A DNA stretch of 64,000 nt from Natronorubrum sulfidifaciens JCM 14089 (lineage in GTDB: Archaea > Halobacteriota > Halobacteria > Halobacteriales > Natrialbaceae): positions 172,000-235,999 of the forward strand of contig NZ_AOHX01000037.1 in assembly GCF_000337735.1 (NCBI RefSeq). Direction: 5' to 3'. Below, one piece after another: positions 26,124-35,863 of the stretch; position 1 is the stretch's first letter; each line of letters starts with the position of its first letter. Below the pieces are notes generated by a model, which saw nothing but the letters and a program-made list of their open reading frames with translations, searched no databases and was not told the DNA's origin. The translations under genes and the position numbers were made by a program.

Positions 26124-27182
26124 TCACTCGAAGTGGATCAGCGGCTTGATGATCCCGTCTTCTTTCTTGTCCATCATCTCGAAGGCGTCCTCGATCTCGT
26201 CGAACTCGAACTCGTGGGTCGTCATCTCGGTCGGGTCGACCCGGTCGTTCTCGAGCAGTCGCAGTAGTCGTTCGATACGGAGCCGGCCGCCCGGACAGAG
26301 GTCGGTGACGATGTCGATCTCGGCCATCCCGACGCCCCACTCCTCGCGGGGGATGTGCCGGAACTCGCCCTCCCCGTGGTAGCCGACGTTCGAGACGGTC
26401 CCGCCAGGCTTGACGGCCTTGATACAGTCCTGAAAGGTCTGATCGGTGCCGAGCGCTTCGATGGCGGCGTCGACGCCCTCGCCGTCGGTGTAGTCCATGA
26501 TCGCCTCGGTCGGATCGACCTCCTGGAAGTCGACGACGTGGTCAGCACCGTAGGTTCGGGCAAGCTCTTGGCGCTTGTCGACCGTTTCGACGGCGATGAT
26601 CTCGCCAGCGCCCTGTAACTCGGCCCCCGTCGTCGCCATCAGCCCAACCGGTCCCTGGGCGAAGACGGCGACAGTTCCACCGATCGGAATGTCGGCGTTT
26701 TCGGCCGCGGCGAACCCGGTCGACATCATGTCCGTCGTGTACAGTGCCTCGTGATCGCTGACATCGTCTGGAATGTGTGCCAGGTTCCCGTCGGCGTCGT
26801 TGACGTGGGCGTACTCAGCGAACGTCCCGTCTTTGACGTTCGCGAACTTCCAGCCGCCAAGCGCCCCGTTCGACTGCGAGGAGTGGCCGTCCTGTGCAGC
26901 TTTCGAGTTCCAGTCGGGCGTAATCGCGCCGACAGCGACGCGGTCGCCGGGCTCGAAGTCGCTCACGGAGTCGCCGACCTCCTCGACGACGCCGACAACC
27001 TCGTGGCCCAGCGTGAGGTTCTCGCGATCGCCGATCGCCCCGTGGACGGTGTGGCAGTCCGAGGTGCAGATCAGCCCCTTCGTGGGCTTGAGGATCGCGT
27101 CCGCCGGTCCCGGCTCCGGCGGCTCCTTCTCCGTAATTCCCGTCTCGCCGATCCCATCCATGACAAATGCGTTCATGCTCAT
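26124..27182 (-). CDS. Zinc-dependent alcohol dehydrogenase (TbADH-like MDR family)
   Basis: A 352-residue medium-chain dehydrogenase/reductase. Catalytic zinc ligands are in ICTSDCHTVHG and LGHEVVGVVEEVG, and in place of a structural zinc loop it has the WKFANVKDGTFAEY stretch. YTTDMMSTGF and ECIPGGR-type C-terminal sequence (CPGGRLRIERL) closely follow the Thermoanaerobacter secondary alcohol dehydrogenase pattern. The cofactor loop is IIAVETVDKR: the acidic residue after the second beta strand favours NAD(H) over NADP(H), unlike the thermophilic enzyme. It probably interconverts alcohols and ketones or aldehydes. It stands alone, divergent from nothing nearby. Confidence 0.87.
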   Translation of the reverse strand: MSMNAFVMDGIGETGITEKEPPEPGPADAILKPTKGLICTSDCHTVHGAIGDRENLTLGHEVVGVVEEVGDSVSDFEPGDRVAVGAITPDWNSKAAQDGHSSQSNGALGGWKFANVKDGTFAEYAHVNDADGNLAHIPDDVSDHEALYTTDMMSTGFAAAENADIPIGGTVAVFAQGPVGLMATTGAELQGAGEIIAVETVDKRQELARTYGADHVVDFQEVDPTEAIMDYTDGEGVDAAIEALGTDQTFQDCIKAVKPGGTVSNVGYHGEGEFRHIPREEWGVGMAEIDIVTDLCPGGRLRIERLLRLLENDRVDPTEMTTHEFEFDEIEDAFEMMDKKEDGIIKPLIHFE

Positions 27183-27234
27183 TGTGCGCTATCTCGCGAC
27201 ATCGCCGACCAGCAAAAAGGTTTCAGCGACCGAC

Positions 27235-29820
27235 TCACGCACTAACGCGCTCGAGCACCCGTTCACGAAGCACGAGCAGACACGGCAACACGGTGAGACA
27301 GGCGATAAACGCGAAGATGATGCTCAGGCCAGTCACCAGTCCGAAGCGCTGCAGTGGTGGTGCGAGGGCCAGCGCGAGGACGCCGAAGCCGGCGGCCGTC
27401 GTCGCCGCACTCCCCAGCAACGCTCCGCCAGTGCCGGTTATCGTCGCTGCCAGCGCCGCCTCGAGTGACTCCCGTTCGTCTCGTTCGGCGATAAACCGTT
27501 CGCCGACGTGGATGCTGTAGTCGACGCCGAGGCCGATCGCGAGGCTCGTGATCACTGCGGTCTCGCTGTTGAACGGGAGATCTAGTAGCGCCATCGTTCC
27601 GAGCAGCCACGCGAGCGCGGCGACGACGGGCGCAAGCGTGATTACCCCGAGCGAGAGCGCGCGGTGGCGCACCCAGTAGAGGGCCGTCAGGAAGACCAGA
27701 ATTACCACCAGCGTGACGGCAAAGGCCTGCACAAGCGTCTCGAGCAGCGCATCCTGGACGACGGCCGTCGTCACGGGTCCACCCGTCGCAATCGCCGTGA
27801 CGACGCCGCTGTCACTGATCGCGGCTGCCACGTCGCGGGTGTCGTCGGCGACGGTCTGTGCGGCGGCGTCACCTTGCACGTTCACGAGGAGCCGCGCCGA
27901 CTCGTACCCGCCGTCGTCGCCCCGGTAGAGGACCTCGGAGGCACGATCCGGATCGACCTCGAACAGCACGTCGTAGAAGCCGGCGACGTCCTCGTTCGGC
28001 AGGCCATCGTCGTTCGTATCGCGTTCCTCGAGCGCGGCGGCGACGGTTTCGTTCTCGGCTGCGAGGTCGCGGATCACTGCTGGCGGGCCGTCGATGGCGG
28101 CCTGCCCGCCCGGCCGAACGACGATCGTTCCGTGGCCGTCGACGTCACGGATCGCGTCGTCCATCGCGACGAGCGCGTCCGGATCGGTGACGTCCCCGCG
28201 TATCAGTATCTGTGTCTGACTCCCTTCGCCACGGTCGGCGAAGTTCGCGCCGAGATAGGCGGCGTCGTCGCTGATCGTGTAGGTATCCGGTGCGAGCGGT
28301 CCGGGGAGGGATTTGGCCCACTCGGGGGCGTCTTCGGGGAGGAAATCAGCCTGATTGAACTCCGTGTCGATCCCCGTCGCGCCGTAGGCCCCGCCGACGG
28401 CCAGAATGAGCGCGACGAACACGATCCCAAGCGGTGCCCGACGAGCCACCGTGACGAACTTCGAGAGCACGCGGTTGACGACGCTGGTGCCCGTCCCGAA
28501 CGGTGGTTTCGCTCGGTTGCGGTCGAACCGGGTCTCGAGGAAATCATCGACGGTCACCTTGAGCGCGGGCACGAGGACGGCGAAGGCGACGAACGTCGCG
28601 AGAATCCCACCGGCGCTCAAGATTGCGAAGTCCTGAATCGCCGGCAGCGGGCTGACGACGTTCGAGAGGAAGCCGACGCCCGTCGAGACGGTCGCTGCGG
28701 CGAGTGCGAGCACGACGCCCGTCAGCCCGAGTGTCATCCCAGCGCGTGCGCCGATGATCGATCCACCGTCGCTCGCAGCCCTCGCCTGCGCCTCGCTCGA
28801 GGCCTCGAGTTCGCCGGCTCTGGCCTCCCGGTAGCGCATCACAACGTGGAGCGCGTAGTCGATACTCAGCCCGATCAGGAGGAAGGGGACGGCGATCAAT
28901 AGCTGACTCGAGGGAATCTCGAGCCAGCCCTGGATGCCCGCGAGCCACGCCATCACGACGGCGATGCCGAACAGTCCGATGAGAACGTCGACGACGTCTC
29001 GGTACGTGATCGCGAGCACACCGAGGACGAGCACGAGCGCGACGGGCGTGATGATCGCGAAGCTGTCACCGACCGCACTCGCCGATGCCGCGTCGGTGAT
29101 CCCCTGCCCGAAGACGAAGGCGTCGTCGAAGCGCTGGTCGACGAGGTCGGCGATCTCGACTTGTGCGTCGTAGGCTGCCTGTGGGTCCTCGTCGGGGCCG
29201 CTGTCGTCGACCTGGAAGATGAACGTGATCCGCGATTCAGCCTCGGTCGAGCCCGGTTCGTAGTCAGTCGGCAGGAACTCGTAGGCGTCCTCCCCACCCT
29301 GCTCGGCGTCGGGATCGAGCACGTCAGCAAGCAGCGCCTCGACGTCCTCGTCAGAGCGGTCCTCGAGTGCTTCGATCTGTTCCTCGAGGGTCGGCTCGCT
29401 CGTGTCCGGCGGACCGCCGGCAGCGGCTCGATCCTCGAACACCGCACCCGTCGCGACGATGTTCTCGAGGCCGACGAAGCCCTCGTCCTCGAGTGTGGCG
29501 TTCAACTCGTCGTTCTCGCGGATCTCCTGTTGGAGGCGCAACCCCTCGAGTAACGATTCGCGCGTGAGGACGTCCCCGCCTTCATCGCGGACGACGAGTT
29601 GGGCGACGACGCCGTCGTCTGTGCCGTAGGTCGCATCGATCTCGGTTAAGGCGTCGGTCTCTTCGGAATCGGTCTCGAACTGGCCGATCTCGCCGTCTTC
29701 GCTCTCGCCGAAGGCGACGCCAGCGGCGACGACGGCGGTCAGCAGTAAGACGAGGACGATGACGAGCCGGCTGTGAGAGACGATCGTGTCCGCGTATCTG
29801 GCTGCAACGGACCCACTCAT
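27235..29820 (-). CDS. RND superfamily exporter (MMPL/HAE3-like)
   Basis: An 861-residue transporter with the duplicated RND plan. One membrane helix lies at about 15-38, followed by a large outside loop (about 40-235), five helices ending at GLSIDYALHVVMRYREA, a sixth with LVPALKV, then the second half with its own loop (about 490-690) and GLGVDYSIHVGERF. The two (S/V)DY motifs near the membrane are the proton-relay region of MmpL/HAE3 transporters. Haloarchaeal members are thought to move lipids or hydrophobic compounds, but the substrate here is unknown. It starts at 29820; no membrane-fusion partner is adjacent. Confidence 0.88.
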   Translation of the reverse strand: MSGSVAARYADTIVSHSRLVIVLVLLLTAVVAAGVAFGESEDGEIGQFETDSEETDALTEIDATYGTDDGVVAQLVVRDEGGDVLTRESLLEGLRLQQEIRENDELNATLEDEGFVGLENIVATGAVFEDRAAAGGPPDTSEPTLEEQIEALEDRSDEDVEALLADVLDPDAEQGGEDAYEFLPTDYEPGSTEAESRITFIFQVDDSGPDEDPQAAYDAQVEIADLVDQRFDDAFVFGQGITDAASASAVGDSFAIITPVALVLVLGVLAITYRDVVDVLIGLFGIAVVMAWLAGIQGWLEIPSSQLLIAVPFLLIGLSIDYALHVVMRYREARAGELEASSEAQARAASDGGSIIGARAGMTLGLTGVVLALAAATVSTGVGFLSNVVSPLPAIQDFAILSAGGILATFVAFAVLVPALKVTVDDFLETRFDRNRAKPPFGTGTSVVNRVLSKFVTVARRAPLGIVFVALILAVGGAYGATGIDTEFNQADFLPEDAPEWAKSLPGPLAPDTYTISDDAAYLGANFADRGEGSQTQILIRGDVTDPDALVAMDDAIRDVDGHGTIVVRPGGQAAIDGPPAVIRDLAAENETVAAALEERDTNDDGLPNEDVAGFYDVLFEVDPDRASEVLYRGDDGGYESARLLVNVQGDAAAQTVADDTRDVAAAISDSGVVTAIATGGPVTTAVVQDALLETLVQAFAVTLVVILVFLTALYWVRHRALSLGVITLAPVVAALAWLLGTMALLDLPFNSETAVITSLAIGLGVDYSIHVGERFIAERDERESLEAALAATITGTGGALLGSAATTAAGFGVLALALAPPLQRFGLVTGLSIIFAFIACLTVLPCLLVLRERVLERVSA

Positions 29821-29990
29821 CGGTCACTCCCGTTGGCGCGTCGGCCACCCGACTGGACAGGAACCCGTCTGACTGCTCCCGGTGGCGTCCGCGCAACAGT
29901 ATCAGGAAACGAATGCATTGGCTGCCATTCGGACCGGGAGAGTCATAGCAGTTCGGATGGTATCGGGTGTTGTATAATCCATATCCGATT

Positions 29991-30656
29991 ATGAACACTG
30001 ACCTCGACCGCGAACGCGGCGTGTTGAGTCCCGCGGACCGAGCCTACCTCCTCGGCGAGCGGGAGATGAGCCACGAGCAGTCAAAACGCAACGCCGAGGC
30101 GCGCATCCGACGGCGGATTCACGCGGCGGTGCTCGATTTCGACTTGCTCTTGCATACGCTCCCCGAGAAAGACCGCAAACAGCTCTTCGAGCGGACGACG
30201 ACCGACGAGGCGTTTCTGGACGGCCTGCGAGCACTGGTTGCCTTTCTCTATCTCGGCACCGAGAAGTATGGCGTCGACTTCGAGGAACTTCTCGAGCCCG
30301 CGATCCGAAGCTCCGAGGAGTATCTCGCGGCGACCGACCGCGAGGCGAACGTCTCGGTTTCGGTCACCTTCGGCGTCGAGACGACAGTCGAATCCTCACT
30401 CGAGGGTGTTGCCGCGAAACTGGACGCGGGCGAGCCCGTCACACCCAGAGAGCTGTTTTCGCTCGTCATGCAAGGCACGTACGATGCACGCAGCCACGAC
30501 CGGATCACGCTGGTCAGGACCGGCGACGAGCAGACGCCCGATGGCTTCCTCGAGCGACTGGCGTCGTATCTCGACGGTGAACTCAAGCGCATCAACGACT
30601 CGCGGGCAGTGATTCGCCTCGAGGGGACGGCTGGGGATGCGGACGACCAGTACTGA
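29991..30656 (+). CDS. Conserved haloarchaeal protein of unknown function
   Basis: A 221-residue acidic, mostly helical protein beginning MNTDLDRERGVLSPADRAYL; the upstream in-frame codons of the longer frame were dropped because a TATA-like TGTATAAT (29971-29978) lies inside them. The N-terminal third (SPADRAYLLGEREMSHEQSK, then ARIRRRIHAAVLDFDLLLHT) is typical of a Halobacteria-only family whose function I do not know. There is no membrane segment and no obvious enzyme motif. It is divergent from the RND exporter (170 bases between starts). Confidence 0.65.
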   Translation: MNTDLDRERGVLSPADRAYLLGEREMSHEQSKRNAEARIRRRIHAAVLDFDLLLHTLPEKDRKQLFERTTTDEAFLDGLRALVAFLYLGTEKYGVDFEELLEPAIRSSEEYLAATDREANVSVSVTFGVETTVESSLEGVAAKLDAGEPVTPRELFSLVMQGTYDARSHDRITLVRTGDEQTPDGFLERLASYLDGELKRINDSRAVIRLEGTAGDADDQY

Positions 30657-30955
30657 AACGACCACGCGAATGGACGAGTTCGCGAACCGATGCCGGACGC
30701 CGGACGACGAAACACCTAACACCGTGCCCGGCGCTACGTTCAGCCATGTCCGACGCCGTCGCGGTCGACGCGTTCGATGGCTCGTGGACCGCCGTTTTCG
30801 TAGGGGCGGCCTAGCCCCACACTCCCCACCCCGTTTCGACGGATGTATTGTCGGCGACCAGCATTCACCGAACAACGACCGGTATCACTAATGGACGAAC
30901 ACCATTCCCACGTCACGACGACGTATCGACGACGCCCACTGCGGGCGGTGAGAGC

Positions 30956-33616
30956 ATGAGCATGGACGACCCCGAAGCGACCGAACCGACGCTCGAGGGC
31001 GGCTACGACCCTGACGCCGTCGAAACGCGTTGGCAACAGCGCTGGGTCGACGAGGAGACTTACGCCTACGAGGGCGAGCCGGGCCAAGATCCGAACACGA
31101 CCTACGCGATCGATACGCCGCCGCCGACGGTCTCGGGCAGCCTGCATATGGGCCACCTTTATGGCTCGACGCTGCAGGACTTCGCCGCTCGCTTCCAGCG
31201 AATGGCCGACGGTGACGTCCTCTTTCCCTTTGGCTACGACGACAACGGGATCGCCAGCGAGCGCCTGACCGAGAAGGAACTCGACATTCGCCACCAGGAC
31301 TACGAACGACGCGAGTTCCAGGAGCTTTGCCGGGAGGTCTGTACGGAGTACGAAGCCGAGTTCACCGACAAGATGCAATCACTCGGCACCTCGATCGACT
31401 GGTCACACACCTACAAGACGATCGAACCACGCGTCCAGCGCATCTCCCAGCTGTCTTTTATCGATCTCTACGAGAAAGACCGCGAGTACCGCAAGAAAGC
31501 ACCCGCGATCTGGTGTCCCGAATGTGAGACCGCGATCTCGCAAGTCGAGACCGAAGACGACGAGCGCCACGCCCACTTCAACGATATTGCGTTCGAACTC
31601 GCCGGCGACGACGCCCCGCGCGAGGAGTTCGTCATCTCGACGACTCGTCCGGAACTCATTCCGGCGTGTGTCTCCGTCTTCGTCCACCCCGACGACGAGG
31701 CCAACGCAGACCTCGTCGGCGAGACCGCCCGCGTTCCGATCTTCGGCCACGAAGTGCCGGTTATCGCCGACGAGCGCGTCGACATGGAGAAAGGCAGCGG
31801 GATCGTCATGTGCTGTACCTTCGGTGACCAGAACGACATCGAGTGGTACCAAGCCCACGACCTGCCCCTGCGCGTCGCCATCGACGAGACCGCGACGATG
31901 ACCGACCTCGCCGGCGACTACGAAGGCCTCTCGACCGAGAACGCCCGTGAGGCCATCGTCGAGGACTTAGACGACGACGGCTACCTCCGTGACCGCCGCG
32001 AGATCGTCCACGACGTCGGCGTCCACGAACGCTGTGACACCCCCGTCGAGTACCGCGTCTCCAAACAGTGGTACGTCGAGGTCTTAGATCACAAAGACGA
32101 GTACCTCGAGGCCGGCCAGGAGATGGACTGGTACCCCGAGAAGATGTTCACCCGCTACGAACACTGGATCGAGGGACTCGAGTGGGACTGGCTGATCTCT
32201 CGTCAGCGTGACTCGGGCATCCCCTTCCCGGTCTGGTACTGTCGCGAGTGCGACCACGAGATCCTCGCCGAAAAGGAGGAGCTGCCGGTCGATCCCCTCT
32301 CTGATGAGCCGCCAGTGGACACCTGTCCCGAATGTGGCAACGACGAGTTCGTCCCTGAAGAGGACGTCTTCGACACGTGGGCGACGTCCTCGCTCACGCC
32401 GCTGATCAACGCGGGCTGGGACTGGGACGCTGATGAAGAAGCGTTCACGATGGACAACCCCGAACTCTACCCGTTCGATCTGCGCCCACAGGGCCACGAC
32501 ATCATCTCCTTCTGGCTGTTCCACACCGTCATCAAATGCTACGAGCACACCGGCGAGGTCCCCTTCGACGCGACGATGATCAACGGTCACGTGCTCGACG
32601 AGAACCGCGAGAAGATGTCGAAATCGCGAGGCAACGTCGTCGAACCCGACGCAGTGCTCGCGGAGTACCCCGTCGACGCCGTGCGCTTTTGGGCAGCCAG
32701 CGCCGCCGTCGGCGACGACTTCCCGTATCAGGAGAAGGACCTGACCGCGGGCGAAAAGCTCCTGCGCAAGCTCTGGAACGCCTCGAAACTCGTCGACACG
32801 CTCGCTCCCCGCGACCCCGACGAGCCCGAGACGCTCGAGGCGATCGACCGCTGGCTGCTCGCGGAACTCGACGACGCCGTCACCGATCTCACGGCCCACC
32901 TCGAGGCCTACGAGTTCGCCAAGGCCCGCGACCGTCTGCGGACGTTCTTCTGGAACACCTTCTGTGACGACTACCTCGAAATTGCCAAGACTCGCGAGGA
33001 CGAGCCGTCGACCCAGTACGCGCTGCGGACGGCACATCGGACCTTCCTCGAGCTGTGGGCCCCGTTCTTGCCCCACGTGACCGAAGAAATCTGGCAGGCA
33101 GTGTATGCCGCGGACACGGATGCCCTCGAGAGCATCCATACCCGCGAGTGGCCCACCCCACAGGGGTACGAGGCCGACCTCGAGGCCGGCGAGACCGCAA
33201 TGGAGGTCATCTCGGCGCTGCGGCGCTACAAGAGCGAGAACCAGCTGCCGCTGAACGCCGACCTCGAGTCGGTGTCGGTGTACGGCCCGATTGAGGGCTT
33301 CGAGGATGCCATCCAGCACGTGATGCACGTCCAAGAGCTGTCGGTCCTCGAGGCCGAACCCGAGGTGACGACCGAGGTCGCCTCGATCGACCTCGAGTAC
33401 TCGACGCTCGGGCCGAAGTTCGGCTCGAAAGTCGGTGAGATCGACGCCGGAATCGACAGCGGCGAGTACGAAATCGACGACGACGCTGGCGTGTTGCGAG
33501 TCGCCGGCGAGGAACTCGAGGACGACGTATTCGAGGTCTCGCTCGAGCGCACGTACTCGGGCGACGGTGAGATGATCGAGACCGAGTCGGCGGTCGTTAT
33601 CCTCCAACACGACTAA
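30956..33616 (+). CDS. valS: Valyl-tRNA synthetase
   Basis: An 886-residue class Ia enzyme that charges tRNA-Val. The HIGH motif is SGSLHMGHLYGS at about residue 61 and the KMSKS motif is KMSKSRGNVVEPDAV at about 553. The CP1 editing domain contains STTRPELIPACVSVFVHP-type sequence. Zinc-knuckle Cys pairs are at CPECE (about 188) and CRECDHE/CPECGNDE (about 430-465). An anticodon domain follows to the end. Start at ATG 30956 (MSMDDPEATEPTLEGGYDPD); a second ATG is two codons later. A 299-base region upstream carries no gene; a GGGGC/GCCCC hairpin lies in it near 30805-30820. Confidence 0.95.
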   Translation: MSMDDPEATEPTLEGGYDPDAVETRWQQRWVDEETYAYEGEPGQDPNTTYAIDTPPPTVSGSLHMGHLYGSTLQDFAARFQRMADGDVLFPFGYDDNGIASERLTEKELDIRHQDYERREFQELCREVCTEYEAEFTDKMQSLGTSIDWSHTYKTIEPRVQRISQLSFIDLYEKDREYRKKAPAIWCPECETAISQVETEDDERHAHFNDIAFELAGDDAPREEFVISTTRPELIPACVSVFVHPDDEANADLVGETARVPIFGHEVPVIADERVDMEKGSGIVMCCTFGDQNDIEWYQAHDLPLRVAIDETATMTDLAGDYEGLSTENAREAIVEDLDDDGYLRDRREIVHDVGVHERCDTPVEYRVSKQWYVEVLDHKDEYLEAGQEMDWYPEKMFTRYEHWIEGLEWDWLISRQRDSGIPFPVWYCRECDHEILAEKEELPVDPLSDEPPVDTCPECGNDEFVPEEDVFDTWATSSLTPLINAGWDWDADEEAFTMDNPELYPFDLRPQGHDIISFWLFHTVIKCYEHTGEVPFDATMINGHVLDENREKMSKSRGNVVEPDAVLAEYPVDAVRFWAASAAVGDDFPYQEKDLTAGEKLLRKLWNASKLVDTLAPRDPDEPETLEAIDRWLLAELDDAVTDLTAHLEAYEFAKARDRLRTFFWNTFCDDYLEIAKTREDEPSTQYALRTAHRTFLELWAPFLPHVTEEIWQAVYAADTDALESIHTREWPTPQGYEADLEAGETAMEVISALRRYKSENQLPLNADLESVSVYGPIEGFEDAIQHVMHVQELSVLEAEPEVTTEVASIDLEYSTLGPKFGSKVGEIDAGIDSGEYEIDDDAGVLRVAGEELEDDVFEVSLERTYSGDGEMIETESAVVILQHD

Positions 33617-33850
33617 CCGAACAGTCTCCTTCTTCTCACTCGTTTTTCTATCTCGTCGTGTGGCCTGCGTCACTGATAGTCAGCCGTTTTGGATCGTCCA
33701 GTGGCGGAGACTGTCTCGTTTGAACGAGTTTGATTCACGAACCATTGGAGAAAAGTTATAATTGCGCTGGCGAAACCTCTGCTGTGCTCTGCTGAAGTCG
33801 CTCCGAGCCGAGCCGTCGTTTGCCGCCGCGTAAGCCGAGTACAGAGCACC

Positions 33851-34207
33851 ATGAACACCGATACCACTACTGTCGAACACGCCGATACTGACGCTGGTCT
33901 CCCCACGGATACGGTCTTCGAACTGTTGCTCGAGGACCGACGTCGGTACATGTTGTACTACCTTTCCCGCAAGATCGGCGCAGTGGCGCTCGAGGACGTC
34001 GTCGACCGACTCGCCCATCGAGAGGGCGCGTCGACACGAGACCGACGCGAAGCGATCCGCCTCGAGTTCCACCACAACCATCTCCCGAAACTGACCGAAT
34101 CGGGTGTGGTGGCGTACGATCCGGCCGCCGAAACGATCGAGCGCGAGCCGCCGGCTCGTGCGCTCGATTCGTATCTCGAACTCGCGTTTGCCGATGACCT
34201 GCGTTAG
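33851..34207 (+). CDS. Small winged-helix regulator (DUF7344-like)
   Basis: A 118-residue protein. Residues 18-75 form a winged helix (TVFELLLEDRRRYMLYYLSR, then LEDVVDRLAHREG), and the wing contains the typical HHNHLPKLTESGVVAYDPAA. This arrangement is very common in haloarchaea and is often annotated as DUF7344. It is probably a transcriptional regulator. Its stop overlaps the stop of the convergent DUF1405 gene by four bases. Confidence 0.78.
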   Translation: MNTDTTTVEHADTDAGLPTDTVFELLLEDRRRYMLYYLSRKIGAVALEDVVDRLAHREGASTRDRREAIRLEFHHNHLPKLTESGVVAYDPAAETIEREPPARALDSYLELAFADDLR

Positions 34208-34896
34208 GTGCGCTGAGTAGACGTCGCCTCACACTTTTTGACTCGCGTCGCCAGGGCAAGAAAAAGCGCCAGCAGGACGAACGTCACTTCGCCCGCAGCG
34301 ATGACGCCGAGTGCGTCCGCGCCGAGGAACATCGGTTCATCGCGCGCGACGGGGATGACGGTATGGTGTGGCTCGCCGACGATCGGGATGAAATAGTCGA
34401 CGATCAGGTTACTCGTATACCAGACGGCGGCGACGGCAACGCCCCAGACGGGAAAGTCGGAAATTCGATGGAGCACGAACGCCTGCACGACCATCGCGAG
34501 ATGACTCCAGAACAGAAACTGGAACATCAGCGGATGGAGATACGAGTACGAGTCATAAAACGCAAGCAGCGTGTACGGCGTCCACAGCCCGAGGACGATG
34601 TTGCCGAAAAACGCAAGCGACGTCAGCCACGGCTGTTCGTAGCCGAGTTTCCATGCCGCGATCGCCAGCGCGATAAACAGGGTCGCCATCGGGCTGTCGG
34701 GAACCCACGGCCACATGACGGTCGCCGTGGCGGCGAACTGCCCGGAGTAGTACCAGAAGCCAAACGCTGTCCCGATGAGATTGATCGCGACGATGAGCCA
34801 TGCAAACCGCAATCCGAAGTCTTCGATCGCCTTCGGCAGCGGTGTGAGATACGTCGGCAGTGAGTCCCGGTCGGGCAACCCAGTCGTCGCGGACAT
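34204..34896 (-). CDS. DUF1405 family membrane protein
   Basis: A 230-residue protein from the ATG beginning MSATTGLPDRDSLPTYLTPL (an in-frame start 11 codons upstream is less family-like). About six membrane helices are visible: FAWLIVAINLIGTAFGFWYY, PMATLFIALAIAAWKLGY, FGNIVLGLWTPYTLLAFY, LMFQFLFWSHLAMVVQAFVL, VWGVAVAAVWYTSNLIVDYF and ALGVIAAGEVTFVLLALFLA. The His and Tyr around the LHPLMFQFLFWSHL helix are conserved-looking. DUF1405 is widespread in haloarchaea and some Bacillus; function unknown. Confidence 0.82.
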   Translation of the reverse strand: MSATTGLPDRDSLPTYLTPLPKAIEDFGLRFAWLIVAINLIGTAFGFWYYSGQFAATATVMWPWVPDSPMATLFIALAIAAWKLGYEQPWLTSLAFFGNIVLGLWTPYTLLAFYDSYSYLHPLMFQFLFWSHLAMVVQAFVLHRISDFPVWGVAVAAVWYTSNLIVDYFIPIVGEPHHTVIPVARDEPMFLGADALGVIAAGEVTFVLLALFLALATRVKKCEATSTQRT

Positions 34897-34991
34897 CGTT
34901 TCATCCGGCGTGACGGTCGACACCCGCAAAACAGTAGCGGTTGTCCCGTCCTGTCCCCGGATATATCTGCCACTATGCCGTTCGTCGCCGT

Positions 34992-35774
34992 ATGGACTCT
35001 CCGACCGGCGGTCGATCCCGAGTGACGCTTTCGACCGGCCACGAGATTTCTCTCCCGCTGGATCTCTCGTTTGCGATCGGTGGCGCAGTCGTTCCGGCCC
35101 GCCGGCGGCGGCTCGAGACCCTCCTCCCAGCCGACCTCTCTGCGGTGGCGATCGCGCCCGGCGTCGGCTGTGTCGTGCTCGCCGGCATCCACTACCACCG
35201 TGTCGGCGGCTCGAGCGACGACACTGATTCGAGAGCGGTCGACGCCGACACCGGTCTCGAGCCGTACGACGAGTTTGCGGTCATCATTCCTGCCGTCCGC
35301 GGCGGTCGGACGACGCTGCCGGTCACCCAGCTCGTCGGTACCGAACTCGGCGGCTACGTCCACTGGCTCCCGGTCACGACCGAGCCGTCGGTCGCCCTCG
35401 GCCGCGAGATCTGGGGCTATCCGAAGGAACGAGCCGCGATCTCGGTCACACCCGGGCCACACGGGACTCACACTGCCGTCGATGGCAGCGATGGGAGATG
35501 GGTCCGACTCGAGGTTTCACGCCCGCGCACTCGAATAACCACTATGCGTCGCGACTGGTCGCTGTGGAGCTACACGACGCTGCACGGCCAACTGATCCGC
35601 ACGCGGGCACGACTCCGGGGCGAGCTCAGCGTTGGCCTGCCACGAGACACGACACTCGAACTCGATCCCGAACTGCAGGCCGAACTCGGCTGCTGGAATC
35701 GGCCGCTTGTGCAACTGTCCGGCTCTCGAGTCCGTGCCCGCCTGTTCGACGGCGAGCCATGCGCTGTGCCCTAA
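34992..35774 (+). CDS. Acetoacetate decarboxylase-fold protein
   Basis: A 260-residue protein of the acetoacetate decarboxylase (ADC) superfamily. The key region YDEFAVIIPAV then ELGGYVHWLPVTTEPSVALG and REIWGYPKERAAI (about residues 90-155) holds the Lys that in true ADC forms a Schiff base with the substrate. The start was put at ATG 34992 because a TATA-like GATATATC sits about 27 bases upstream. Many ADC-fold proteins are hydratases or aldolases rather than decarboxylases, so the reaction is unproven. It stands between a membrane protein and pdxS, with which it may be co-transcribed. Confidence 0.75.
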   Translation: MDSPTGGRSRVTLSTGHEISLPLDLSFAIGGAVVPARRRRLETLLPADLSAVAIAPGVGCVVLAGIHYHRVGGSSDDTDSRAVDADTGLEPYDEFAVIIPAVRGGRTTLPVTQLVGTELGGYVHWLPVTTEPSVALGREIWGYPKERAAISVTPGPHGTHTAVDGSDGRWVRLEVSRPRTRITTMRRDWSLWSYTTLHGQLIRTRARLRGELSVGLPRDTTLELDPELQAELGCWNRPLVQLSGSRVRARLFDGEPCAVP

Positions 35775-35863
35775 CTGGGACCATGTACGGCAGCCGCCAC
35801 GACTATCGGCAAATGCAGTATCGAACGGACACGCGTAAGTACAGTGGTTCCTAACGGCGCACT

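Noticed and set aside
25876..26340. 154-codon minus-strand frame in and beyond the gene-free region
   Set aside because: Arg-rich shadow composition and overlap with the alcohol dehydrogenase coding part. Not supported as a gene.
30657..30955. Possible structured leader RNA before valS (GGGGC/GCCCC hairpin)
   Set aside because: No T-box or other recognised riboswitch signature and no conserved pairing that I could support; T-boxes are not known in archaea.
32084..33673. 529-codon open frame on the minus strand opposite valS
   Set aside because: It is the antisense shadow of valS. High GC and the Asp/Glu-rich sense protein keep stops rare on the other strand. valS has all class Ia motifs.
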